Source: a virus
Virus record (IMG/VR): IMGVR_UViG_3300025120_000065
Span: 1 to 55,161 of that record
Length of the DNA stretch: 55,161 bases
Direction: 5' to 3' (one strand)
Shown: piece by piece, positions 34,014 to 42,819 of the stretch
Numbering within the stretch: the stretch's first letter is position 1
Layout of the letters: each line of letters begins with the position of its first letter
Made by a program: the position numbers and the translations under genes
The notes under the pieces: generated by a model
The model's database searches: none
What the model saw: the letters and a program-made list of their open reading frames with translations, nothing else
What the model was told of the DNA's origin: nothing

Positions 34014-35798
34014 TTATCTCCTATCCCCTACGCCATACAAAATTGAAACAGCCTGTATGGTATGGCTGGGGTTTGTACCGTTAGTAACGTATGCTATTGA
34101 TATAGAATCGCCTGATCCACTTATGTTAGTACTGCGAATTGGTGTAGGGTTTCCGTCATAAACATCTGTTTCATCATAAAGAGTTGAACTTGCGTCAAAG
34201 AAAGATGCTGCACCTGCTGTACTCAAATCAAAGTTTGCTGGTGTGGCAATCTCTGAGTCTCCAAAGTTATACTCTATGCCTACAGATATTGAAGTTGCAC
34301 CCTCTGATTTAAGAAACGTTTTAACTCTGTAAAATATCTTACGTAACTCTGGATCACCCATAAAATAAAACGGAGTTTGATAGACACTTAGTATGTCAGA
34401 TCCACCAAAAGAATTACCTTCTTCTTGTTTAAATACTTTACCTGTAGTGTCTCCATGTAGTACAAACTCAAACTGCCCTACGTATCCACTAGCTACTGCT
34501 GTTGCTTCAATGCCTACAAGCTGACTATATTCAAATGTAGACTGTGCTGAAGAACTTTTACGAATAGCAGCCAGTAACGACAAAGAAGTATTAGCTTCAA
34601 AGAATAATCTAAACTGTGACTTCCTACGAATAACTAAGGCTTTTAGTTTTGTAACATCTTCGTTAGCTGTGTAGTTCTCAAAAGTCTTTTGTATTTCACG
34701 AGATACTGTTTCAAGCTCAACGTCACCAATACGAGAAGTTCCAGAAATAGGTCTAACACCATCGGGTCCAAGAAAGATAATGTCGCCACCAAATTCTACT
34801 ACAGTATCAGGAGCAACACAACCCAAATCATTAGTAACATTTTCTACACTAAAGTTAGAGTAGTTATCTCCAACAATACGTTTAATCTGATTCTGACCAA
34901 ATACATAAAGCTGATTACGAAAGGCTTTTAGCTGAGTTACAGTAAAGCCTATGTTTATAACACCAGCCCCGTTTGCTGGATCAAAATCTGTATCAGCATT
35001 AGGAGATGAAAAGTAAATATTAAATGGTTCGTCAGGATCTCCAGCTAACCACAGATGATTTGAAAAAGCACTAGCAAACTGTGGATTGTTTGGAGCATTA
35101 GTGTGTGTAATCTGTGTGTAAGTAGATCCGTTATATTTAGCAGCAGGGTTAATACCGTCTGTTAGTAGCAGGATTTCTTCAGTCCAATTATAACGCTCAA
35201 ACCTTACAACGTCAACCCCTGTCATAGTAGGACTACCTGCAGATGATACTGCTTGCCAACCCTTGACTGTAGGTGTACTTGCTACTGTACCTGTTGCCGT
35301 AGATGTACCACCTGTAAGTACATTACCTGTAGCAAAAATATTACTAGGCAATTTACCAAAGTTTATTACAAGGGCATTAGAAGTTCTAGATATTACAGTA
35401 CCTGTTGCTGCTATTACAGTTGCATCCCCTGAACTAACTACACCTGTAAGAGTTTCACCTACAGAAAAACCAGAGCCTTGCCCTGATCCTAACGCTACAT
35501 CATAGTAGTGGTTATACCAATGTAAATAGTTATTGCCAGAAGAAGGTTTTCTACAACCAAGTATTCCTTGATTTATTTCACCGTTTACATTAAGACCTAA
35601 AACTTTACCGGTACCGGGAAGTGTACCATAAGAGTTTGCATAACCGCTTATGCGTCTGTAACCACCTTCTAAAGATGGCTCCATGTTAATTAGACGTACT
35701 GCGCTGCCTGACAAAGAGTTACTTTGAGTAAGTGGGTCAACGTTAGTAACAAGACCCCCTGCACAAACAGAGACATATGTTTGTAAAGCGTCAGCCAT
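34014..35798 (-). CDS. Tail tubular protein B (nozzle), 594 aa
   Basis: A podovirus nozzle protein similar to T7 gp12 type. N-terminal signature GGLVTNVDPLTQSNSLSGSA with RLINMEPSLEGGYRRISGY, then a beta-propeller-like body with VRFERYNWTEEILLLTDGIN and HLWLAGDPDEPFNIYFSSP. Length and position directly after tubular protein A are as expected. It forms the tip of the short tail. Confidence 0.88.
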   Translation of the reverse strand: MADALQTYVSVCAGGLVTNVDPLTQSNSLSGSAVRLINMEPSLEGGYRRISGYANSYGTLPGTGKVLGLNVNGEINQGILGCRKPSSGNNYLHWYNHYYDVALGSGQGSGFSVGETLTGVVSSGDATVIAATGTVISRTSNALVINFGKLPSNIFATGNVLTGGTSTATGTVASTPTVKGWQAVSSAGSPTMTGVDVVRFERYNWTEEILLLTDGINPAAKYNGSTYTQITHTNAPNNPQFASAFSNHLWLAGDPDEPFNIYFSSPNADTDFDPANGAGVINIGFTVTQLKAFRNQLYVFGQNQIKRIVGDNYSNFSVENVTNDLGCVAPDTVVEFGGDIIFLGPDGVRPISGTSRIGDVELETVSREIQKTFENYTANEDVTKLKALVIRRKSQFRLFFEANTSLSLLAAIRKSSSAQSTFEYSQLVGIEATAVASGYVGQFEFVLHGDTTGKVFKQEEGNSFGGSDILSVYQTPFYFMGDPELRKIFYRVKTFLKSEGATSISVGIEYNFGDSEIATPANFDLSTAGAASFFDASSTLYDETDVYDGNPTPIRSTNISGSGDSISIAYVTNGTNPSHTIQAVSILYGVGDRR

Positions 35799-35800
35799 AC

Positions 35801-36517
35801 TTAAAAATTATCAACATTTGCGGTATAGTTAGACCTTTGTATTACTGTAGATATAACATTAATATGTTGATCTACAACTAATCTACGCATCATCTTAATA
35901 CCGTCTTCAAACTTTTTACTGTGCATAGATGCACTTTGTTCATTAGATCTAAACAACATCATATACATCATAGCACCATCAATAACAACATGTTTAAATC
36001 TATCAGGTATAATCGCTGTATCATCATAAGCTGTGAGATCTGCTGGATACTTCCAATATCTATACTCTATAACATACGCTGCATTTGGTATAGGCGTAAC
36101 TCCAAACTTTGTATCTTGTGTTAAGTAAACATAGTCAGGATCAGATCTACCATTATCTCCACCTAAATCTTCTACACTTCTAAACTTAGATAAGTATTGA
36201 TCATACGTAATTAATTTTAATTTTTTAGGTGTATTGTTTTCTGAGGTAAGTTGTTTAATATAAAATGTATCCCAGTCTGCTTTAGAGTAATCAGCAGGAA
36301 AATCATATGTATTAGTGCCAGCGACTAATGTCTGCTCATATGTTACTAAAGTAAAAGGCCACTCTTGAGCATCCTGAAGCATTTGACGAATAGCAGAATT
36401 AATAGAATCTTTAGCCAATGCTTGAACGTTTTTAACATTAGAAAAATCTGATTGGTCAATTTGAACTTCATTCAATCGACGTAAAAGTTCGTTAGTTAGA
36501 TTAAGAAAAGTGCTCAT
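35801..36517 (-). CDS. Tail tubular protein A (gatekeeper), 238 aa
   Basis: Similar to T7 gp11-type adaptor proteins. It begins TFLNLTNELLRRLNEVQI, with INSAIRQMLQDAQEWPFTLV and later YVIEYRYWKYPADLTAYDDT, then PDRFKHVVIDGAMMYMMLFR. It forms the ring between portal and nozzle. It precedes tubular protein B by 2 nt in the usual order. Confidence 0.87.
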   Translation of the reverse strand: MSTFLNLTNELLRRLNEVQIDQSDFSNVKNVQALAKDSINSAIRQMLQDAQEWPFTLVTYEQTLVAGTNTYDFPADYSKADWDTFYIKQLTSENNTPKKLKLITYDQYLSKFRSVEDLGGDNGRSDPDYVYLTQDTKFGVTPIPNAAYVIEYRYWKYPADLTAYDDTAIIPDRFKHVVIDGAMMYMMLFRSNEQSASMHSKKFEDGIKMMRRLVVDQHINVISTVIQRSNYTANVDNF

Positions 36518-36519
36518 TA

Positions 36520-36906
36520 TTATAACCTTTTAGCAGGTGTAAAGTATAATCTAGCAGAAAGTGTAGCATCAAAGTTCTGTGAAGAAGTGTGCCTAAACAC
36601 TAAAACTTTATCACCCGCATGTAAGAACAAAGGTCCACCGCCAATAAACTGAGTGTGGTTATGACCTGCTATAGCTTCTTCACCTACAAGAAAATGATAA
36701 GTAGTATTATCTGCATGGTATATTTGAATACCGATATTAGATGTTGAGTTATCTTCGTTTGCCACCATAAGAAAAACTATTTCAGCTTCATGGCTTGCTG
36801 GGCAAGTAAATAAAAGTGTAGCATTATTAGGATTACTAGTAGTACTAGCAGAGTTACCCGTAACTGCAGCAAATGCACTATCTGTCCTAAAGTTAATACC
36901 AGCCAT
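36520..36906 (-). CDS. Hypothetical virion protein (128 aa)
   Basis: A beta-rich 128-residue protein (ATLLFTCPASHEAEIVFLMV, GGGPLFLHAGDKVLVFRHTS) that looks like a small jelly-roll or tail/head accessory protein. It lies between capsid-linked genes and tail tubular protein A, and starts exactly where the upstream gene ends. Function inferred only as structural. Confidence 0.6.
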   Translation of the reverse strand: MAGINFRTDSAFAAVTGNSASTTSNPNNATLLFTCPASHEAEIVFLMVANEDNSTSNIGIQIYHADNTTYHFLVGEEAIAGHNHTQFIGGGPLFLHAGDKVLVFRHTSSQNFDATLSARLYFTPAKRL

Positions 36907-37118
36907 TATTTTTTCTTTTTAAGGTTGTCTACAAATTTTACATCATTTACATATTTTTTTGTAGTCACTACACCACCATTATACAAACCCATAGCTGCTG
37001 ATGTGCCTCTAGAAGACATCATACCTTGAGGTGCACGATTAGCAGAAGGACGGTATCTACTGTCTTCTTGTTCAGGTGTAGTAACACCACCTAAAGCATA
37101 TCCTTTTTTCTTACGCAT
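36906..37118 (-). CDS. Small basic protein (70 aa)
   Basis: A Lys/Arg/Gly-rich protein (MRKKKGYALGGVTTPEQEDS, ending DNLKKKK) with the GGxxxxxK pattern found in several other small late proteins here. It is likely disordered. It follows the terminator-like hairpin after the 159-residue capsid-associated gene. Virion or DNA-linked role is a guess. Confidence 0.55.
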   Translation of the reverse strand: MRKKKGYALGGVTTPEQEDSRYRPSANRAPQGMMSSRGTSAAMGLYNGGVVTTKKYVNDVKFVDNLKKKK

Positions 37119-37138
37119 TTTAAAATCCTTATGTAGTT

Positions 37139-37164
37139 AAAGGGCCACCCGAAAGCAGCCCCTT
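37139..37164 (-). terminator. Possible terminator or attenuator after capsid genes
   Basis: On the minus strand the sequence AAGGGGCTGCTTTCGGGTGG continuing to CCCTTT forms an imperfect GC-rich hairpin followed by TTTAACT. It lies just after the stop of the 37175-37654 gene. It may partly end the abundant capsid transcript and so lower expression of the tail genes, a common late-operon arrangement. Confidence 0.5.
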
Positions 37165-37174
37165 AATTATTTAG

Positions 37175-37654
37175 TTACGCAAGTGCGTCACGATCTACTT
37201 CGTTAGCAGAGTAGTCACCTTGATCACTAACATCTACCATCCAAGCGTACACACGGATCTTACCCGCTGTAAAAGTAGCACCAGAACCTGCAAATGTCAG
37301 GTCTAGTGTATCTGCTGTTGCAAGAGTAACATCTGCTGCAGGTGTAGCTGATGGTGCATATGCTGCATCAGCAGCGCCATCAATATCAAATGCTGCAACA
37401 AATTCGTCAGCATCTGCTGCACCCAATGTTGCGGTAGCATCTGTGCCTGTGTTTTGTGTTGCAGATTCTACAACTTGAAAACCAGCATGAATTACCCGTG
37501 TGTTAGCAGGGATAGTAATACACTGAACTACGTCACCAGACGAACAGTCAATAGCCTGTGCAGTAAGATCAATAGTTTTTTGTACCATATACGGCGCACG
37601 TCCACGTTGTGAACTACCGTGAGCAGGTAACAATAATGAAGTAATAGTAGCCAT
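37175..37654 (-). CDS. Probable capsid decoration/head protein (159 aa)
   Basis: A beta-rich, Ala/Asp/Thr-rich protein (VVQCITIPANTRVIHAGFQV, then an acidic Ala-rich loop region, ending VDVSDQGDYSANEVDRDALA). It lies 14 nt downstream of the major capsid gene with a strong ribosome site and before a terminator-like hairpin, as expected for an abundant head decoration or stabilising protein. No clear family. Confidence 0.62.
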   Translation of the reverse strand: MATITSLLLPAHGSSQRGRAPYMVQKTIDLTAQAIDCSSGDVVQCITIPANTRVIHAGFQVVESATQNTGTDATATLGAADADEFVAAFDIDGAADAAYAPSATPAADVTLATADTLDLTFAGSGATFTAGKIRVYAWMVDVSDQGDYSANEVDRDALA

Positions 37655-37668
37655 TTGTTATCCCTCCC

Positions 37669-38727
37669 TTATGCCAAGTGGTACTTAGCGTTCACAAGAG
37701 CTTCTGGACGAAGGATCTTGCGACCATATAGATGCATTCCACGAACAATGTCAGCGAATGAATCTGGATCACGATATGTTTCAGTCTTGTTGATCTGCTC
37801 TGCAGTTGCAACGGCTGAATCGTGACCAGCAACAATCATACCGTAGTTGACAGCAGAGTTCGTACCTGTAAAGGACGGACCTGTACCAACGGCTGGTAAG
37901 TTGTTTGATTGATAAACACGGAAACCATGAATGTTCATTCCGATTTGACCATTAGCCAAGCCTGAACCACCAAAGTCGGCGTTAAACAAACGTGAGTCTT
38001 CGTCTTTCAGAAGTTCCATAAATACTGGATCTACTACCAACCAACGGCCTTGAGTATCCACATTTTGTTGATCCAACAAACGTGACATACGTGCAATAAC
38101 AGTTAATGGGAAAGTATCACCAACAGCAGGAGTAGTGTCAGTTGCACCACCAGCACGTGGCTGAAGGGCAAGCGCATCACCAGCAGAACCACCGAAAGCT
38201 GCTGCATCAAGTTTCATTGAAGACAACAGTTCATCTGTACCTGCAGTTGAAACAGCTACAGTGCCATTTACAGTTGTATTAACTGTGTCTGGTGTACCAT
38301 GCAGTGCTGATTGTTTGAAACCAGTTAAGTAACCAAGTACATCTTGGTCAAACTGATCTGACAAACGATACGCAGCACGATCACTTGCAAGACCTTGGAA
38401 ATTGACATGGGAATGCGCTTCTTCAATATCGTCAACCTTGAAAGCAAAATAATTGGCTTTGTCGATTGTCAATGAGAAATCTTCGTCATCAAGATCTTGT
38501 GGTGTAATAGTAGTACCACGCTCATATGCTTTAACGGTGATCTCAGGTTCTTTGATAATTTTAACTGAGTCGCCCATTGCAGCGATTTCTCCAAAATAAT
38601 CGGAGTTAGTAATAGCTTCACAGATTGATGCTTTGCGGAAAGCAAGTTGCACCTGTTTGCTATAAATTACTGGTGAGAAATTACCATTGGGTAAATTGCC
38701 ATGTCCAGCAGCGGATGTAAATGCCAT
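37669..38727 (-). CDS. Major capsid protein (352 aa)
   Basis: An HK97-fold-type capsid protein typical of marine podoviruses. N-terminal PVIYSKQVQLAFRKASICEA, then MGDSVKIIKEPEITVKAYERG, a central FALK-like substrate segment and HGFRVYQSNNLP before the C-terminal domain. It follows the scaffold gene, is preceded by a long leader with a good promoter, and has ribosome site AGGAGAAATAAA. This is the expected highest-expressed virion protein. Confidence 0.9.
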   Translation of the reverse strand: MAFTSAAGHGNLPNGNFSPVIYSKQVQLAFRKASICEAITNSDYFGEIAAMGDSVKIIKEPEITVKAYERGTTITPQDLDDEDFSLTIDKANYFAFKVDDIEEAHSHVNFQGLASDRAAYRLSDQFDQDVLGYLTGFKQSALHGTPDTVNTTVNGTVAVSTAGTDELLSSMKLDAAAFGGSAGDALALQPRAGGATDTTPAVGDTFPLTVIARMSRLLDQQNVDTQGRWLVVDPVFMELLKDEDSRLFNADFGGSGLANGQIGMNIHGFRVYQSNNLPAVGTGPSFTGTNSAVNYGMIVAGHDSAVATAEQINKTETYRDPDSFADIVRGMHLYGRKILRPEALVNAKYHLA

Positions 38728-38958
38728 TTTATTTCTCCTAGCATTAAATCACAGATGCAAACGACTAATGACTTATACAGAGGCTAATTCTACTAGGGTG
38801 CGTTTATTAGAAAGTTGGCCTACCTTCTAGCAAAACGGGCCATGAGACATTAGGTTGTCCGAAAGCGTGTATTGTTGTTTGCGGATAGTTTAGTTAATTG
38901 GTAGTACGGGTAACTGTAGTTAATACCTAACAGGGCCATACTACCGATTGTACATATA
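38728..38958 (-). other. Structured 230-nt leader of the capsid transcript
   Basis: The region between promoter and capsid ATG carries no reading frame of note. Near its 5' end GGTAGTA and TACTACC (about 46 nt apart) can pair around a nested GGTA/TACC and TAACT/AGTTA hairpin, and a GC-containing stretch GGCCCG...GGCC follows. This could stabilise the capsid mRNA or control its translation. Confidence 0.5.
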
Positions 38959-38986
38959 GTTATATCATAAATATATTATATGTCAA
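38959..38986 (-). promoter_or_regulatory. Strong sigma-70-like promoter for the capsid gene
   Basis: On the minus strand TTGACA (38986-38981) is followed after 16 nt by TATAAC (38964-38959). This is a near-consensus promoter in one of the few late-strand gaps, and it points into the capsid leader. It fits host RNA polymerase driving extra capsid transcription. Confidence 0.68.
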
Positions 38987-38991
38987 TAGCT

Positions 38992-39855
38992 TTATCTGGC
39001 AGAACCAGACATATCATAAACAAATTTACCTGTACGAATAGCTTCCATAATTTGGTCAGATGCTTTTTCATATTGTTGAGGTGACATCTTAGCTACTTGT
39101 GATTCTTTAAATGTTGTAGATGAATCATATTCTTCAGGTTGGCTACGATTATTACGACTGTTTACAGAACGTGCAGCATCTTTGGTGCTTGCAGGTTTCT
39201 TTGTTTTAATGTTCTTGTCTGCTTTATACAGATCAATGGCACGACTTGCTGAACGAGCGTCACTGTCATTCTCATACAGTGCGTCTTGTACCCACTTAGG
39301 TTGTTCGTCAGCCCACTCATGGAACTCGTCACTATCACGAATCTCACCAAAGTCTGGGTGTGCTCGCATTAATTCAGCTTCTGCTTTTTCACGAGATGCT
39401 GTAGCTCTCATCTCATCAATTTCTTTTACACGATCTTCTAAACCTGCAGACTGTTCACGTGCCTTTTTAATTGCAATAGTTTCTACAATAGCAGCTACAT
39501 CTGGATATTGTTTTGCCCATGCCTCAATGTCATCATCAGACTTAGGTAATTTAATTTCTTGTTGCGTTACTTCTTTTAACTGACCTTCAAGTTGTTTAAA
39601 TTTATCTTCCCAAGATTTTTCTTTATCTTGCATGTGTCTACGAAGATCACCATAACGTTTTTTAAAACTTCTTTCTTCTGCGTTGGCAGGTTCTGTTTCT
39701 TGTGTACTTTCTACAGCTTCGCCATTTTGTTCTGCAATAAGTTGTTCTAACTCTTCTTCTTCTTTTTTACGTTTGTCTTCATTATTATATTTACGATTGG
39801 CAAATGCAACTTTCTTTTCTGCTTGCATTTCTTCTGCCATAATATCATTAGCCAT
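38992..39855 (-). CDS. Scaffolding protein (287 aa)
   Basis: A highly charged, mostly helical protein with coiled coils (NKYNNEDKRKKEEEELEQLI and EKSWEDKFKQLEGQLKEVTQ), acidic middle and short C terminus ending YDMSGSAR. Position between portal-side genes and major capsid and the composition are typical of podovirus scaffolding proteins that guide procapsid assembly. Confidence 0.8.
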   Translation of the reverse strand: MANDIMAEEMQAEKKVAFANRKYNNEDKRKKEEEELEQLIAEQNGEAVESTQETEPANAEERSFKKRYGDLRRHMQDKEKSWEDKFKQLEGQLKEVTQQEIKLPKSDDDIEAWAKQYPDVAAIVETIAIKKAREQSAGLEDRVKEIDEMRATASREKAEAELMRAHPDFGEIRDSDEFHEWADEQPKWVQDALYENDSDARSASRAIDLYKADKNIKTKKPASTKDAARSVNSRNNRSQPEEYDSSTTFKESQVAKMSPQQYEKASDQIMEAIRTGKFVYDMSGSAR

Positions 39856-39924
39856 TATATTTTCCTTACTGGGGCCACCGTAGCCATGTTGGATGGGGGA
39901 TGAGTAGCCAGCGTATCTAGCAAT

Positions 39925-40128
39925 TTAACGTGTTGCTAGTCCACGTTTTTTAACAACTGGTTTTTTAGCTTTACCTAAATTAACATTAGTCATTATTTCT
40001 GGGCCAAGCACTTTGCCAAGTACACGGCCGTGTGATGTACCCATTAAACTACGGATAGCATCTTTATCATCTTCTTGTAGGCCATTAAAACGATTAGCTA
40101 CAAGTTGAGTGTACTCTGAAAATTCCAT
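39925..40128 (-). CDS. Hypothetical small basic protein (67 aa)
   Basis: Begins MEFSEYTQLVANRFNGLQED, helical, with a basic C terminus (KAKKPVVKKRGLATR). It lies between the 827-residue virion protein and the scaffold. A ~70-nt gap with no gene follows it. Probable head-assembly or virion protein by position. Confidence 0.6.
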   Translation of the reverse strand: MEFSEYTQLVANRFNGLQEDDKDAIRSLMGTSHGRVLGKVLGPEIMTNVNLGKAKKPVVKKRGLATR

Positions 40129-40129
40129 A

Positions 40130-42613
40130 TTATATTCCTGTAATTGTTCTAAACTTACCTACTGTATATACTAAAGGTTCTAATATAGATCTGTATATAC
40201 GCCCTAAAGTATCTCGTTTTTTATTTTGCATAGAAGCTCTAATATCTGCAGTACGATGACGTGCAATGTGCTCTAGTGCTTTACGTATAATTTTATTATT
40301 TTTATTATATGCTAAGTCTACTAAAGGTAAAAACAATGTATGATAACCTAGCTCATGTTCTTTTGTCAAGTGATCTTTAGAATAAGATAACCAAATAGCC
40401 TGACGATACGAACCAAACCCATAAGAGTTATTCATAGCTGTACACACAATTTTATTGTCTGATGCTTCATTTGCAGCATCTGTGTTAGAAGTATCTCCTG
40501 AAGCAGCTTCGTTAGCACGTCTATTTGCAGTAGCAGTATAGTGTCCTACTAATGCAGGATTAGCGTTTAGTGATTCTTTTTCAACCTTAGATAAATGGTT
40601 AGTAATGTTAGAACTTGTATTAGGATTACTTGAATCTAAACGTGTAGATTTTTCATCTCGTACAGGCGCTGGTTTAGGTGCAGGTTTAGGTGCAGGTCTA
40701 GATTTAGGTCGTATAGAAGTAGTAGGTGCAGATGTTTTTGTAGACGCCGTAGGAGTAGATGTCCTACCTGCTTCACCCATATCCATAGTTGCATAAGAAG
40801 GTGCTGGTGCGGGTGCTGCTTTAGCTACATTAGTAGGTACGTAACCTCTATCTGTAGCTACCTTACTAGCGGGTTTAACTGTTGCTGCTTGAGCTTGCTC
40901 TACCTCATCTCTAGTGACTGTACCATCGGCAGTTACAAAAGTATCAAATACAGTTGAAGGTGTTGGTGTTGTTGTCCTACCTGCTTCACCCATATCCATA
41001 GTTGCGTATGTAGGTGCAGGTGTTGGTGTAGAAGGTGTAGTAAATAATGGAGCATCATCATAACCAGTTACTACTGGTGCACTTGGCGGTACAACGGGCG
41101 GCATTAAACTTTGCATCTGATCATCTGTATCACCATATCTTAGTTTATACGCATCGGTTTGTTGTATATCTTCTGCTATTAAACTAGGGGCTTGTTGAGT
41201 TAGTGCCTCACCAAAAGAACTAGCACCTACAGGTGTTGTAGGTTGAGGTGCAGGAGTAGTTACAGGTGTAGGTGCAGGATACTGAAAAGGCACACCCGCT
41301 GATTCTAGTAAACGAGGATCTGCTTTAACTTCATCGTAACTACTTACTGGTGGTACAGGTAAACTTGGAGTAAACATTAGTTCATCTACTAAAGGAGTAC
41401 CAAAACCACCTTCTTGAGTTACAGTAGGTTCAGATACAGGAGCAGGTGTAGCAGTATCTTTAGCTACATCAGGAGTAAAAGCAGCAGGAGTTTGTTCAAC
41501 TATACTATCTTCTAGTTCAGTTACTTTACTAGCAGTATTAACTGCTGTTTCTTTTTGTTCATTTGATAAATTAAATAAGTCAGATACTGTAGTAGTTAAA
41601 CTAGACAAAGCAGAACTTATACCTGTATTTTTTTCTGTTAAATCTTTTTTAATAGCCTCTAATGCAGCTACCTGACCTGCCATAACTGTTTTTCTAGCTT
41701 GTGCAATTTTGGCATCAATATCTTTTAGTATAACTTTTTTGTCTCTAGAAGCGCCATACATTACTAGTGGTCCTAAACCAAATGCAGCAGCTACACCTGT
41801 TACAACCGTAGATGTTCCATTTGTATATTTAGTAGCCTCATCAATCCACATCTGTAAAGCCTTGCCATCTTTACCTGATGTATCCATATCCCAACTGCCA
41901 GCTTTTTGAAAAGCACTTTGAGGTACTGGTGCAGGTCCGTCATTGTCTCTATCATTACCAGTAGCTCTATTAATAGCTGTAGACACTTCAGTAGCAATAG
42001 CATCAGCCTGATTTTGAGGATCGGCAGTGTCTGTGCTTGCATCATACAAAGTATAACCAGAAGGAATTGGGTATATAGGATTACCTCCCACAAAAGGAAT
42101 CAAAAGACTTGCTCCTTGAGCATTGCGATACTGCTTAAACTCTACAGCATTCTTGCCCATAAGCTGTTTAAAACTTACTTGTTTTCTTTCAGGTTGTTGT
42201 ACTTCGGGTGTAAGTCTACGAGGTGCAGCAGTTTGTTCAATACCATCTACAACCGCCCCACCCTCTGCCATTTCTTTAGGTGCTTCACCAGCTACAATAA
42301 CAAGATCAGGTGCATCCATAGGCATATCGTCAGGTACGGTAGCTTCATCACTATTTCCCATTTGACCCATATCTTCCATACGTTTTAATCCTACTTTTGC
42401 CTTTTGTCGTAGCTGCATAAGTTTATCTAGGCCAATGTATCTTACCACATCTTCAGGAAAAACAAACTCTCCCTCACTTACCATTGCAGGTATATCATCA
42501 CGAACACCTTTACGTGTTCCACCAACAGGAACTTCATTACCAGATTCTTCATCTACCATGCCGCCCTCATCTTTAAGACCGCCATCTTTAAAAAGTTCCA
42601 TTTGATCTTTCAT
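40130..42613 (-). CDS. Large head-associated protein (827 aa)
   Basis: N-terminal ~70 residues include GTRKGVRDDIPAMVSEGEFV and RYIGLDKLMQLRQKAKVGLK, a motif common in marine podovirus virion proteins that are encoded after the portal. The middle is long, Pro/Thr/Ala-rich and low complexity, with a duplicated segment APxYATMDMGEAGRTxTPT. The last ~120 residues form a conserved Tyr/His-rich helical domain (FGSYRQAIWLSYSKDHLTKE). Role unknown, probably structural. Confidence 0.62.
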   Translation of the reverse strand: MKDQMELFKDGGLKDEGGMVDEESGNEVPVGGTRKGVRDDIPAMVSEGEFVFPEDVVRYIGLDKLMQLRQKAKVGLKRMEDMGQMGNSDEATVPDDMPMDAPDLVIVAGEAPKEMAEGGAVVDGIEQTAAPRRLTPEVQQPERKQVSFKQLMGKNAVEFKQYRNAQGASLLIPFVGGNPIYPIPSGYTLYDASTDTADPQNQADAIATEVSTAINRATGNDRDNDGPAPVPQSAFQKAGSWDMDTSGKDGKALQMWIDEATKYTNGTSTVVTGVAAAFGLGPLVMYGASRDKKVILKDIDAKIAQARKTVMAGQVAALEAIKKDLTEKNTGISSALSSLTTTVSDLFNLSNEQKETAVNTASKVTELEDSIVEQTPAAFTPDVAKDTATPAPVSEPTVTQEGGFGTPLVDELMFTPSLPVPPVSSYDEVKADPRLLESAGVPFQYPAPTPVTTPAPQPTTPVGASSFGEALTQQAPSLIAEDIQQTDAYKLRYGDTDDQMQSLMPPVVPPSAPVVTGYDDAPLFTTPSTPTPAPTYATMDMGEAGRTTTPTPSTVFDTFVTADGTVTRDEVEQAQAATVKPASKVATDRGYVPTNVAKAAPAPAPSYATMDMGEAGRTSTPTASTKTSAPTTSIRPKSRPAPKPAPKPAPVRDEKSTRLDSSNPNTSSNITNHLSKVEKESLNANPALVGHYTATANRRANEAASGDTSNTDAANEASDNKIVCTAMNNSYGFGSYRQAIWLSYSKDHLTKEHELGYHTLFLPLVDLAYNKNNKIIRKALEHIARHRTADIRASMQNKKRDTLGRIYRSILEPLVYTVGKFRTITGI

Positions 42614-42819
42614 GATTTTAATACCTCATCTCGTAATAGTTTTAATCTACGTAACTGATATATAGCGCCCTGTGACCTATACATAACTTTATCATTATCT
42701 GTTTGTTCCATAGAACGATGTTGCTGTGCTATTAGTTCGTCTAAGTAATTACTGAACTGTTCCCACTGCTGGTGGTTGTTGACCAGCCCCTTGAGCTTGT
42801 TGAGGTGCTCCTTGTTCAT
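42610..42819 (-). CDS. Small helical protein after portal (69 aa)
   Basis: Helical protein (MNKEHLNKLKGLVNNHQQWE, then QQHRSMEQTDND). I chose the ATG at 42819; a GTG two codons earlier is possible. It overlaps the end of the portal gene by about 70 nt and the next start by 4 nt. Gene pairs of this kind (portal plus small helical protein) are common in this phage group; function unknown. Confidence 0.65.
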   Translation of the reverse strand: MNKEHLNKLKGLVNNHQQWEQFSNYLDELIAQQHRSMEQTDNDKVMYRSQGAIYQLRRLKLLRDEVLKS

